From NCBI GenBank assembly GCA_963708775.1, contig CAVPTI010000010.1:248001-312000 (forward strand): a stretch of 64,000 nucleotides of DNA, given 5' to 3'. The position numbers and the translations under genes are program-made. This document shows, in pieces, positions 16,967-25,213 of the stretch (positions are counted from its first letter, which is position 1; every line of letters begins with the position of its first letter). The notes under the pieces are model-generated. The model worked only from the letters and a program-made list of their open reading frames with translations. It had not been told where the DNA came from and searched no databases. This DNA comes from JAGVSR01 sp963708775 (GTDB lineage: Bacteria; Pseudomonadota; Alphaproteobacteria; Rhizobiales; Hyphomicrobiaceae).

Positions 16967-17215
16967 TTAGGCGTAACCTAGGAGCTGGGCGAGGAAGCGA
17001 GCACCCACCGCCAGAGCTGAAATCGCGGTCGCCAGAGCCGCCCGGGCATTCAATAGCTGATTGCGATTGAACGCTATGACGATCCGATTGAGATCATGCT
17101 CGTCGAGGGCTTCGCCCTTGTAGACCCGCCGCAGCGACTTTCCGCTCGCCTTGAACCACAAGAGGGACGAGGCGAAGGCCGCCAGCATCGCAAGGACGTC
17201 GAGCCACAAGATCAC
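16967..17215 (-). CDS. small membrane protein, two helices, unknown
   Basis: The 82-residue protein has two predicted membrane helices (residues about 3-22 and 57-80) joined by a charged stretch including RRVYKGEALDEHDLNRIVIAFNRNQ. I do not recognise a family. It lies downstream of rpsP on the same strand, with a 109-base gap, and ahead of the XRE-GrlR gene. CCCTAA/TTAGGG inverted repeats at 16948-16964 follow its stop and may form a weak terminator. Confidence 0.6.
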   Translation of the reverse strand: MILWLDVLAMLAAFASSLLWFKASGKSLRRVYKGEALDEHDLNRIVIAFNRNQLLNARAALATAISALAVGARFLAQLLGYA

Positions 17216-17324
17216 CGTTGTTCACTCCAAAAGGGACGACCGCCTGAGTGTTGCCGAAACCCAGGCAAGAAAAAAGGGAGCACGCGGCTCCCTCTCTCCA
17301 CATCGCGAGGTAACAAGGCTCTGC

Positions 17325-17687
17325 TTAACCGGCAGCAGCTTCGGCAGCCTTGGCAGCCTTTTCGGCGGCTGCGGCAGCGCGCTCCTGCGCCTTCTTCTTC
17401 GGTAAGGCCTTCTGTACGCTCTTGACCGGCGTACGCTTCAGGAGACCGGCGGCGTCAAGGAAGCGAGCCACGCGATCCGTCGGCTGCGCGCCAACGCCGA
17501 GCCAATGCTTTGCACGCTCTGCGTCGAGCTTCACGCGCTCGGGATTGTCCTTCTTCAGCATCGGATCGAAGGTTCCGATCTGCTCGATGTAGCGGCCGTC
17601 GCGCGGCGATGTCGTGTGCGCAACGACGATGTAGTAATAGGGACGCTTCTTCGCGCCACCACGCGATAAACGGATCTTTGCAGCCAT
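17325..17687 (-). CDS. rpsP: 30S ribosomal protein S16
   Basis: S16 is a small-subunit assembly protein. The 120-residue sequence begins with KIRLSRGGAKKRPYYYIVVA and continues with RDGRYIEQIGTFDPM, both family signatures. The C-terminus carries an Ala/Glu/Lys-rich tail of about 35 residues, which is common in Rhizobiales. It follows ffh on the same strand, but a 148-residue membrane protein gene is placed between them. Confidence 0.97.
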   Translation of the reverse strand: MAAKIRLSRGGAKKRPYYYIVVAHTTSPRDGRYIEQIGTFDPMLKKDNPERVKLDAERAKHWLGVGAQPTDRVARFLDAAGLLKRTPVKSVQKALPKKKAQERAAAAAEKAAKAAEAAAG

Positions 17688-17705
17688 AGTCTAGTCCTTT
17701 CCAAT

Positions 17706-18152
17706 TCAGCTCTTGGTTCCGGTTTCGGTCTTGAATCGCTTCCACTCCAAGTCGAGGTACTTCTTCGCAACCGCTCTGGCCGCGTTGTACTTCGCCATGT
17801 GCTCCTCATCGCGGTTCTGTGCGTTCCGCGGGAGGATGTTCTGAATCGCACGGACGAGTTCGTCCGAATGCGGGTTGTCGTCATTGATCTTGAAGTCCAC
17901 TTTGCAGACCTTCTCGACGAACGACTCTGTAAAAGATTGATCCCACTTCCCGGGGCTGTGCGGGATAGCGGCAAACAGTTCCGCAAGATCGTCGACGGTT
18001 GATTCCAGTCGTTGCCGCCGCGCCTCCGCACGCCGCCGTGCACCCTCTCCGCGCCAGGCGAGAAAGCCGAACAGCGCAGATGCGAATGCCATCATCAGCG
18101 TCGACAACGGGATCGCGATCTTCCAGACTTCGGACAGCTGTTCGGGATACAT
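17706..18152 (-). CDS. membrane-anchored coiled-coil protein, unknown
   Basis: The 148-residue protein has one N-terminal membrane helix (about residues 10-33), then an Arg/Glu-rich helical region (EGARRRAEARRQRLEST) likely to be coiled coil, and a charged C-terminal domain. No family is recognised. It lies 14 bases downstream of ffh and 18 bases upstream of rpsP, so it should be transcribed with this essential operon. A gene here is not part of the usual ffh-rpsP arrangement. Confidence 0.65.
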   Translation of the reverse strand: MYPEQLSEVWKIAIPLSTLMMAFASALFGFLAWRGEGARRRAEARRQRLESTVDDLAELFAAIPHSPGKWDQSFTESFVEKVCKVDFKINDDNPHSDELVRAIQNILPRNAQNRDEEHMAKYNAARAVAKKYLDLEWKRFKTETGTKS

Positions 18153-18166
18153 GATGGGCGATCCTG

Positions 18167-19756
18167 TTACTTCTTCTTGCCCGGCAGGCCAGGGAAGCGC
18201 GGCGCGCCACCAAGCCCCGGAAGCCCACCTCCGCCGAGACCCGGCAAGCCCTTGCCGCCCAGCGCGCCGCCGCCCAAACCAGGGAGCCCCTTTGGCAGCG
18301 ACGCCTTCAGTTCCGGTGGCAGCTGTTCAAGCGCTTTCGGGTCCAGCGACGCCAGCTCCTCCTGCATCTTCATAAGCTCGGCTTCGCTGGGACCGGCCTT
18401 GCCCATGCCGCCCATTGGCGAAATGCCAAGTGCACCAGCCATCTTCTGCATCATGCCGGGGTTCCGGCCCATGGTCTTCATCATGTCCGCCATCTGGCGG
18501 TGCATCTTCAAAAGCTTGTTGATGTCTTCGACCCGGGTCCCTGAACCCGCTGCGATGCGACGCTTGCGCTTGGCATCGAGAACCTTCGGCAGCCGCCGCT
18601 CCTTTGGCGTCATCGACGAAATGATTGCCCGCTGGCGCACCACGTCTTTGTTGAAGCCACTTTCGTTGATCTGGTTCTTTAGCTTCCCGATGCCTGGCAG
18701 CATGCCCATGATGCCGCCGGCGCCGCCGAGCTTTTCCATCTGCTTAAGCTGCTCGGAAAGATCCTCCAGATCGAACTCGCCCTTCTTCATCTTCTGGGCG
18801 ATTTTCGTCGCCTTTTCGATGTCGAGGTTCTGCGCCGCCTTCTCGACAAGGCCGACGATATCGCCCATTCCGAGAATGCGGCCTGCAATTCGCTTGGGAT
18901 CGAAATCCTCCAGCGCGTCCCATTTCTCGCCGACGCCAATCAACTTGATCGGTTTGCCGGTAACGGCACGCATGGAGAGCGCGGCACCGCCGCGGCCATC
19001 GCCGTCTGCGCGCGTCAGTACGGTGCCGGTGATCGACAGTCTCGCATCAAAGGCTTTTGCAGTGTTCACGGCATCCTGGCCCGTGAGACTGTCGACGACG
19101 AGCAGCACTTCGTGCGGGTTCGTCGCCGCCTTCACCTCCGCCACTTCCTGCATCAGTTCTTCGTCGAGCGTGATGCGGCCAGCAGTGTCGAGAATCACCA
19201 CATCGTATCCGCCGAGCTTCGCTGCCGTAATGGCGCGCTCGGCGATCTGCAGCGGCGTCTGGCCCGCGATGATCGGCAATGTCGCGACGCTTGTTTGCTC
19301 ACCGAGCACGCGCAACTGTTCCTGCGCCGCGGGACGGCGCGTGTCGAGCGACGCCATCAGCACCTTTTTGCGGTCCCGGTTCGTAAGGCGGTAGGCGATT
19401 TTGGCGGTTGTGGTCGTTTTGCCGGAGCCCTGCAGACCCACCATCAGAATCGCAACCGGCGGGACTGCTGCGAGATTGATCGGGTCAGCATCCGAACCCA
19501 GGATGCGAACCAGTTCGTCGTTGACGATCTTGACGACCATCTGGCCGGGGGTGACAGACTTCACGACATCCGCGCCGACGGCCTTCGCCTTCACAGCGTC
19601 GGTGAAATCTTTCACCACCTCGAGAGCGACGTCGGCCTCGAGCAGCGCGCGACGCACCTCGCGCATCGCCTCAGCGACGTCGCTGTCGGTCAGCGCACCG
19701 CGTCCGCGAAGCTTGTCCAGGACACCGGACAACCGATCCGAGAGGCTTTGGAACAT
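18167..19756 (-). CDS. ffh: signal recognition particle protein Ffh
   Basis: Ffh binds 4.5S RNA and signal sequences and, with FtsY, delivers ribosomes to the translocon. The 529-residue protein has the N domain, the G domain with G1 GLQGSGKTTTTAKIA, DTAGR and TRADGDGRGGAALSM, and the Met-rich M domain (MMQKMAGALGISPMGGMG). It ends with about 45 residues of Gly/Leu/Pro repeats of the form GLPGLGGG, an unusual length of low complexity. ATG 19756 is used; the frame opens with a TTG at 19768. It heads the ffh-rpsP-rimM block. Confidence 0.97.
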   Translation of the reverse strand: MFQSLSDRLSGVLDKLRGRGALTDSDVAEAMREVRRALLEADVALEVVKDFTDAVKAKAVGADVVKSVTPGQMVVKIVNDELVRILGSDADPINLAAVPPVAILMVGLQGSGKTTTTAKIAYRLTNRDRKKVLMASLDTRRPAAQEQLRVLGEQTSVATLPIIAGQTPLQIAERAITAAKLGGYDVVILDTAGRITLDEELMQEVAEVKAATNPHEVLLVVDSLTGQDAVNTAKAFDARLSITGTVLTRADGDGRGGAALSMRAVTGKPIKLIGVGEKWDALEDFDPKRIAGRILGMGDIVGLVEKAAQNLDIEKATKIAQKMKKGEFDLEDLSEQLKQMEKLGGAGGIMGMLPGIGKLKNQINESGFNKDVVRQRAIISSMTPKERRLPKVLDAKRKRRIAAGSGTRVEDINKLLKMHRQMADMMKTMGRNPGMMQKMAGALGISPMGGMGKAGPSEAELMKMQEELASLDPKALEQLPPELKASLPKGLPGLGGGALGGKGLPGLGGGGLPGLGGAPRFPGLPGKKK

Positions 19757-20147
19757 CGAAGATCCCAACCAACAAATGACGACGGCACCCGAGAGTGCAT
19801 CGCACTGTCGGATGTTGACCTCCGGACTTCAGCTCCAATGGAGCTGGACCGGTCGGCGGCTCTGGATATCAGGGCCGGATTTGGCCGGACAATCGGGGAA
19901 GCGGCCCGGCATGTCAACCTCGCCCATAGATAGAATATCGAACTCGACGCATGTACGTGCAACTAACGGCGGTGGTTTCACGTGAGTCCGCTCACCCGTC
20001 ATCCCCATGCGAATGCCGCAATTATCCCGTTATCAACTCAATGAGTGACCGTCAGACGATTGCTCTGAAGCCCGATGGCGGGATAGCAAACAGCGGGGAT
20101 AGATGCTGTGCGCGGGGGCCCTGCCCTGAAGCGCTCCGCTGGGGGAA
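19757..20147. other. intergenic region between ffh and the EF-hand lipoprotein gene
   Basis: This 391-base gap separates divergent genes and must hold both promoters. A short hairpin (CAGCTCC-aat-GGAGCTG, near 19830-19846) lies on the ffh side. I see no credible coding frame, tRNA or clear structured RNA. Confidence 0.5.
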
Positions 20148-20672
20148 ATGATGACGCGATTTGCGCTGCCTAAGAACCGGCTCCGGCCGCTCGCCGCCGC
20201 GATCGGCGTAGCAGCCACGATCAGCGGCTGCAGTTCCGTCCCCTCATTCACCGGAGGCTCGCCGTTTGGTTCGACGTCTAGCATCGATCGTACGTTTATC
20301 GGTGCCGCCCAAACTTGGGACTTTGACAAAGATGGCAGCGTCACCTGCGACGAATGGAAGAACTACGTCGCAACCCTTTTGCGCGAGTCCGACGGCAACG
20401 GCGACGGCTCACTCGACGACGCCGAATTCCAGCAAATGGCAAAAACTGATCAGCTTTTCAGTGTCGCCAACCGGTCCTACTTTGATGCCAGCGGCGACGG
20501 CAAGGTGACTGTGGAAGAACTGACGGGCAAGCAGAACGCGGCGTTCAAGCAGCTCGACAAAAATGGCGATTGCCGCATCGACCGCAATGAATCCGTGCGT
20601 GTCCTCCAAGTTGATGCGCCCAAGGGCGGAACAGCCCCCAACACCGATCAGCAGGTGCCAGGCGGACGCTGA
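20148..20672 (+). CDS. EF-hand calcium-binding lipoprotein
   Basis: The 174-residue protein has a lipoprotein signal (hydrophobic core followed by the lipobox ISGC at about residues 23-26) and four EF-hand loops in the mature part: DFDKDGSVTCDE, DGNGDGSLDDAE, DASGDGKVTVEE and DKNGDCRIDRNE. Each has acidic residues at positions 1, 3 or 5 and Glu at position 12, as calcium binding requires; the last has Cys in place of Gly at position 6. It is probably anchored in the envelope facing the periplasm. It converges on a PQQ sugar dehydrogenase gene six bases away; such enzymes use calcium, but a functional link is speculation. Confidence 0.85.
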   Translation: MMTRFALPKNRLRPLAAAIGVAATISGCSSVPSFTGGSPFGSTSSIDRTFIGAAQTWDFDKDGSVTCDEWKNYVATLLRESDGNGDGSLDDAEFQQMAKTDQLFSVANRSYFDASGDGKVTVEELTGKQNAAFKQLDKNGDCRIDRNESVRVLQVDAPKGGTAPNTDQQVPGGR

Positions 20673-20678
20673 GTTTCG

Positions 20679-21836
20679 TCACGGCGCTGGTGACAGCCGG
20701 ACGATCTGACCGTCACGCGTATCGTCAGTCAGCAGCCACAGCGCTCCATCCGGGCCTTGGCGGACATCGCGAATGCGTTGATCGAGGTCCTGCAACAGCG
20801 TTTCTTCCGCGACCACTTCCCCATTCTTGAGCACCAGCCGCGCAAGTTCGGCCCCCTTCAAGCCTCCAACAAAGATATTTCCCTTCCATTCAGGGAAGAG
20901 GTCACCGGTATAGATTGCAAGCCCGGACGTCGCGATCGAAGGAACCCAGTAGTACACGGGCTGCTCGATCCCGGGCTTGGCAGTCCCTTCGCCGATCGCG
21001 CCGCCAAAATACTCGTTGGAATAGGTGATGATTGGCCAACCGTAATTCTTGCCTCGTGTGGTGAGATTGAGCTCGTCGCCGCCTCGCGCCCCGTGCTCTA
21101 CCGTCCACAGTTGGCCTGTTGCCGGATCAAGCGCAGCACCTTGGATGTTGCGATGTCCGAGGGACCAGATCTTCGGATCCCAGTCAGGCTGTGCCGGCTG
21201 CGAGCTTGCGGGCGATCCATCCGGTTTCAAATTGAGAACCTTGCCGATTGTCGTGTCGGGCTTCTGCACCTCGGGCCGAGCCGAGCCGCGATCCCCCGTA
21301 GTCACAAACAACGACCCATCAGGCGCCCATACGAGCCGTGAACCAAAGTGATTGCCCGAACTGGCAACGGCCGGTTGCTGCTGGAAAATGGTTCGCACAT
21401 CGGTTAGAGCCCCGCCGCCTGTGTCGTCGAGCGTCAGCCGCGCGCGTGCCACCGCCGTCGCAGCCGCCCCTTCCTCTCGCGGCTCGGAATAAGAAAGATA
21501 AATGTCTCCTCCTTTCGCACTAAAATCTTTCGCGAGCAGAACGTCCAAAAGGCCTCCCTGTCCGCTCGCAAACACCTTCGGCACGCCTGAAATCGGGGCT
21601 CCGACCTTACCGTCCCGCGTCACAACGCGCAGCCGTCCAGGCTTCTCCGTCACCAGAAGCCGTCCGTCGGGCAAAAACTGCAGCCCCCACGGACTGGCCA
21701 GCCCCTTGGCGACGGTTTCAGCTTTCACGCGGCTCTCCTTGGCTGGCTTGGGCGCATCCGTCTGCGCGGCGCCCACCGGACCAGCGGTGATAGCCACCGC
21801 CGTTGCAACCATGATCAGAATTCGGCGACGGCTCAT
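20679..21836 (-). CDS. PQQ-dependent sugar (glucose/sorbosone-type) dehydrogenase
   Basis: The 385-residue secreted protein belongs to the soluble aldose/glucose-sorbosone dehydrogenase family, six-bladed propellers that hold PQQ and calcium. A signal peptide ends near AAQTD (residue 27). Landmarks are ASPWGLQFLPDGRLLVTEKPGRLRVV, HFGSRLVWAPDGSLFVTTGDRG, GHRNIQGAALDPATGQLWTVEHGARGGDELN with the catalytic His, and YGWPIITY. It should oxidise an aldose sugar in the periplasm, though many family members have no known substrate. PQQ is available in methanol-oxidising bacteria. Confidence 0.9.
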   Translation of the reverse strand: MSRRRILIMVATAVAITAGPVGAAQTDAPKPAKESRVKAETVAKGLASPWGLQFLPDGRLLVTEKPGRLRVVTRDGKVGAPISGVPKVFASGQGGLLDVLLAKDFSAKGGDIYLSYSEPREEGAAATAVARARLTLDDTGGGALTDVRTIFQQQPAVASSGNHFGSRLVWAPDGSLFVTTGDRGSARPEVQKPDTTIGKVLNLKPDGSPASSQPAQPDWDPKIWSLGHRNIQGAALDPATGQLWTVEHGARGGDELNLTTRGKNYGWPIITYSNEYFGGAIGEGTAKPGIEQPVYYWVPSIATSGLAIYTGDLFPEWKGNIFVGGLKGAELARLVLKNGEVVAEETLLQDLDQRIRDVRQGPDGALWLLTDDTRDGQIVRLSPAP

Positions 21837-21963
21837 AACGGGCTCCAGTCATAGATCGTGAGTTCGGATTGGCAGATAGGCACCAGACCGCCGCGCTGCA
21901 ACACGGCATGTCCAGCCTTGCGGTCCATTTGTATTTTGCGGGCGCCTCGGCCATATAGCGCAC

Positions 21964-22863
21964 ATGAATGACGGTTCGGCGGGCGCCGCACAGCGCATCC
22001 ATTTTCATAAAATGAACGGGCTCGGCAACGAGATCGTCGTCGTGGATACGCGTACGTCGAAGATCAACCTGTCCTCTGCCGTTGCCCGCGCCATGGCTGC
22101 CACCCCGCGCTCTCACTTCGATCAGATGATGGTGCTTCAACCGCCTCGCAACTCAAGCACCGCCGCCTTCGTGACCATCTTCAACGCGGATGGTTCCGAA
22201 AGCGCCGCCTGTGGCAACGGAACACGGTGTATCGGCTGGTTGGAGAACCAGAAGACCGGCCGGGCGAACGTAAGGTTCGAGACGACGGCTGGCCTGCTGA
22301 ACGTGAAGGTAGACAGCATCGACAGCATCACCGTTGACATGGGCGAGCCACGTTTTGCCTGGAACGAGATCCCGCTCGCCGAACCGTTCCATGACACGCG
22401 TGGTATCGAACTCCAGATTGGTCCGATCGACGCGCCCATCCTTCATTCGCCATCAGTCGTCAACGTCGGTAATCCGCATGCAATCTTCTGGGTCGATGAC
22501 GCCGAAGCTTACGACCTTGCCCGCTTTGGTCCGCTTTTAGAAAACCATCCGATTTTTCCTCAGCGCGCAAACATCTCCCTCGCCGAAGTCCGGTCGCGCA
22601 GCGAAATCATACTGCGCGTATGGGAACGCGGCACCGGATTGACCCAGGCTTGCGGGACGGCGGCTTGCGCGGCCGCCGTCGCTGCGATGCGAAAGAAACT
22701 CGTCGACCGCACCGTCACCGTCGTCCTGCCGGGCGGTCCGCTGATGATCACGTGGACAGACACCAATCGCATTCTGATGACCGGGCCTGTCGAGCATGAG
22801 TACGAAGATGATTGGGTCGGTCTTCCCGCAGCGGCTGCAAGCGGGCAGCGATCGCAAACGTAA
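21964..22863 (+). CDS. dapF: diaminopimelate epimerase
   Basis: DapF interconverts LL- and meso-diaminopimelate for lysine and peptidoglycan. The 299-residue protein has both catalytic cysteines: Cys83 in SAACGNGTRC and Cys230 in GLTQACGTAAC. The N-terminus FHKMNGLGNEIVVVD is typical. ATG 21964 leaves about ten residues before that motif. ftsY and yciB follow, as in related genomes, but the mtaB gene usual between dapF and ftsY is not seen. Confidence 0.96.
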   Translation: MNDGSAGAAQRIHFHKMNGLGNEIVVVDTRTSKINLSSAVARAMAATPRSHFDQMMVLQPPRNSSTAAFVTIFNADGSESAACGNGTRCIGWLENQKTGRANVRFETTAGLLNVKVDSIDSITVDMGEPRFAWNEIPLAEPFHDTRGIELQIGPIDAPILHSPSVVNVGNPHAIFWVDDAEAYDLARFGPLLENHPIFPQRANISLAEVRSRSEIILRVWERGTGLTQACGTAACAAAVAAMRKKLVDRTVTVVLPGGPLMITWTDTNRILMTGPVEHEYEDDWVGLPAAAASGQRSQT

Positions 22864-23205
22864 TTCAACCGCACCCGGACGCCGCTTACGAATTGACCTC
22901 TCTGCCTTATTCCCCTTATGCCGCACACTTTCGATCACCTCGGCCCGAATGCCGCAGCCCCACGCCAAGATCGTCATGGCGCGCACTTCGAGATTGCGTC
23001 AGGAAGGTCAGAATTGTCCGGCAAGGGGCGTTGGGAGACGAGTTCGCAACCGGTGCGCGCGGCAATTTGCAGACGTTGCCATCGCCGCACTCGCGGTTGC
23101 AGGTGTCACATTGAACGTCAACATTGTAGTCCATGACGGATCGGAGCAGATCGGGAACCACCGAGGCACCGCCGGCAAACCCAGTTCGAAAGTCGAGGTC
23201 AGGGC
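22864..23205. other. intergenic region between dapF and ftsY
   Basis: This 342-base gap is where mtaB (tRNA methylthiotransferase) commonly sits in Rhizobiales. I find no MtaB motif such as a radical-SAM CxxxCxxC in the plus frames. A 72-codon minus-strand frame (about 22916-23134) with several Cys has no good ribosome site and is not called. No clear RNA or repeat is visible. Confidence 0.5.
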
Positions 23206-23389
23206 GTGACAAACGAAGCCCAGAAAAAAAAGCCGGGATTGTTCGGACGATTATTCGGCGGCAAAACGGAAGCTCCCGCGACCACTGTACCGGAGACGGA
23301 CGTTGTTGCGCCTGAGCAGGCCCAGACGACTGAGCAGGTCGAGACACCGCCACATGATGGACGCGTTGCCTTCGACGTAGCCGGTACCG
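23206..23389 (+). pseudogene. N-terminal part of ftsY, out of frame with the rest
   Basis: A GTG at 23206 with GAGG seven bases upstream opens a frame beginning MTNEAQKKKPGLFGRLFGG. The Lys-rich, amphipathic start followed by an acidic Pro/Thr/Glu stretch is typical of the membrane-targeting N-terminus of FtsY. The frame does not lead into the NG domain, which lies one frame over. One extra base between about 23340 and 23390 explains this: 23206-24382 is 1177 bases, and removing one leaves 391 codons plus a stop. An assembly error is the simplest reading. Confidence 0.7.
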
Positions 23390-24382
23390 GTGGAAAGCTC
23401 TCCGCCAGCCGAGGCACCCTCACCAGCCGCCGCCATCGCGGTGCAGAACCTGGAACCGACCGAGCCACCCCGGTCATGGTTTCAACGCCTGAAGTCGGGC
23501 CTGACGCGTACATCGTCGAAACTGTCGGATGGCATCACCGGGCTCTTCACGAAGCGCAAGCTGGACGGGGCCACCCTTGAAGATCTTGAAGATCTTCTCA
23601 TTCAGGCTGATCTCGGCGTTGAAACGTCAGGCCGGATTATTGATCGGATATCAAAAGGCCGCTTCGAGAAAGGCATCTCGGCGGATGAGGTGCGTGAGAT
23701 TTTGGCTTCCGAGGTGGAGACAGTTCTCGGCCCCGTCGCCAAACCTTTGACCATTTCGTCCGCAAACCGGCCGCACGTCATCCTCGTCGTTGGCGTCAAC
23801 GGCGGTGGCAAGACCACCACCATCGGAAAGCTGGCTGCGCGCTTCAAAGGCGAAGGCAAATCAGTCCTGCTGGCTGCCGGTGACACCTTCCGTGCCGCCG
23901 CTATCGATCAGTTGAAGGTGTGGGGCGAGCGCACCGGCTGCGACGTGGTTTCGAGTGGCGTCGGCTCGGATGCCTCAGGCCTCGCCTACGAAGCTTTGAA
24001 GCGCGCTCAGGACTCTGCCGTCGACGTTCTTATAATCGACACAGCAGGTCGCTTGCAGAACAAGCAGGCGCTGATGGAAGAACTCGAGAAGGTCACCCGA
24101 GTCCTGAAAAAACTCGAACCCGTCGCGCCACACGATGTCCTGCTCGTGCTTGATGCGACGACGGGTCAGAACGCATTGCAGCAGGTTGAGATATTCGGCA
24201 ATCGGGCAGGAGTTACAGGTCTCGTGATGACCAAATTGGACGGCACAGCCCGTGGTGGCATCCTCGTCGCCATTGCTGCCAAGTACCAGTTACCTGTTCA
24301 CGCCATCGGCGTCGGAGAGAGTGTTGACGATCTCCAATCATTCCAAGCGCGCGACTTTGCCAACGCCATTGCAGGGTCCTGA
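23390..24382 (+). CDS. ftsY: signal recognition particle receptor FtsY (NG domain)
   Basis: FtsY is the membrane-associated SRP receptor GTPase. This frame of 330 codons, opening at GTG 23390, holds the complete N domain (DGATLEDLEDLLIQADLGVETS) and G domain, with G1 GVNGGGKTTTIGKLA, AGDTFRAAAIDQLKVWGER, DTAGRLQNKQALMEEL, and TKLDGTARGG. Its natural N-terminus is in another frame starting at 23206 (see the separate entry). A functional FtsY could still be made from 23390, since NG-only forms work in some bacteria, but the preceding frame looks too FtsY-like to be chance. Confidence 0.92.
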   Translation: MESSPPAEAPSPAAAIAVQNLEPTEPPRSWFQRLKSGLTRTSSKLSDGITGLFTKRKLDGATLEDLEDLLIQADLGVETSGRIIDRISKGRFEKGISADEVREILASEVETVLGPVAKPLTISSANRPHVILVVGVNGGGKTTTIGKLAARFKGEGKSVLLAAGDTFRAAAIDQLKVWGERTGCDVVSSGVGSDASGLAYEALKRAQDSAVDVLIIDTAGRLQNKQALMEELEKVTRVLKKLEPVAPHDVLLVLDATTGQNALQQVEIFGNRAGVTGLVMTKLDGTARGGILVAIAAKYQLPVHAIGVGESVDDLQSFQARDFANAIAGS

Positions 24383-24388
24383 CACAGC

Positions 24389-25144
24389 ATGATCAACGCG
24401 CCACAATCGAAAGCCTCTCAAACTATGACCCGCAAGCGGCGCTTCTTTCCATTCAACGCTGAGCAGACGATCAACATCCTGAGCGAGTTCGGCCCGCTTG
24501 CGACGATGTTCATCGTCAACGCCATCTACGACATCAATACGGGGACTTGGGCGCTGATCCTCACGACGATCCTCGCCATCGTCGTCATGTTCTACATGTT
24601 TGGCCGCCCGCCTGTTTTTCCGTTGATCGCATCGACCGTCACGATCGTCTTCGGCACACTGACGATCATCACGGGCGACCCCATGTGGGTACAAATCAAG
24701 GTGACGATCTTCAACGCCATGTTCGCGGCCTTTCTCTTCATTGGCCTCTGGCTTGACCGAAATTTCTTCCAGTACGTCTTCGGCAAAACGTTCCATTACA
24801 CGCAACAAGGCTGGAACACGTTCACACGCAGCTTCGCGTGGTTCTTTGTTTTCACCGCCGTCTTGAATGAAGTCGTACGTCTGACTTTCCACGACGCGCA
24901 GATTTACAACGTCTTCGGCCATGAGATGAGCGGTGTAAACATCTGGATAGCATTCAAGATAGCGCTCATTATGCCTCTAAGCGGCCTCTACGCATGGCTT
25001 CTGACGCGTTGGATGCAACGTCACCATTTGCCGACGCCTGATGATGAAGGCGCCACTAGCACCCTGGCGGCTGCTGCGGCGACGGCTCAGCCTGTGAGTG
25101 AACACATCAAGTCAGGCCTTCGGGGAACCGATCAGCAGACCTGA
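24389..25144 (+). CDS. YciB/IspZ-like membrane protein, divergent copy
   Basis: This 251-residue integral membrane protein belongs to the YciB (inner membrane-spanning protein, septation protein A) family. It has about five or six helices, the family segment KVTIFNAMFAAFLFIGLWL, and WNTFTRSFAWFFVFTAVLNEVVRLTF. It diverges from the usual sequence: a Lys/Arg-rich N-terminus (residues 1-25) and an Ala-rich tail. It starts six bases after ftsY; ATG 24425 is an alternative. A second, more canonical YciB follows directly, so the pair looks like an old tandem duplication. Confidence 0.78.
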   Translation: MINAPQSKASQTMTRKRRFFPFNAEQTINILSEFGPLATMFIVNAIYDINTGTWALILTTILAIVVMFYMFGRPPVFPLIASTVTIVFGTLTIITGDPMWVQIKVTIFNAMFAAFLFIGLWLDRNFFQYVFGKTFHYTQQGWNTFTRSFAWFFVFTAVLNEVVRLTFHDAQIYNVFGHEMSGVNIWIAFKIALIMPLSGLYAWLLTRWMQRHHLPTPDDEGATSTLAAAAATAQPVSEHIKSGLRGTDQQT

Positions 25145-25213
25145 CGCGGGCTCCTCCGCATTGGCGTAGCACGTAGGCCGGCATATAGCGTTTGACGAGT
25201 TTGAGAGGCTGTG

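Noticed and set aside
22916..23134. Cys-containing minus-strand frame in the dapF-ftsY gap
   Set aside because: It has no ribosome site; its upstream frame runs into the ftsY 5' region and its lower half lacks protein-like composition.
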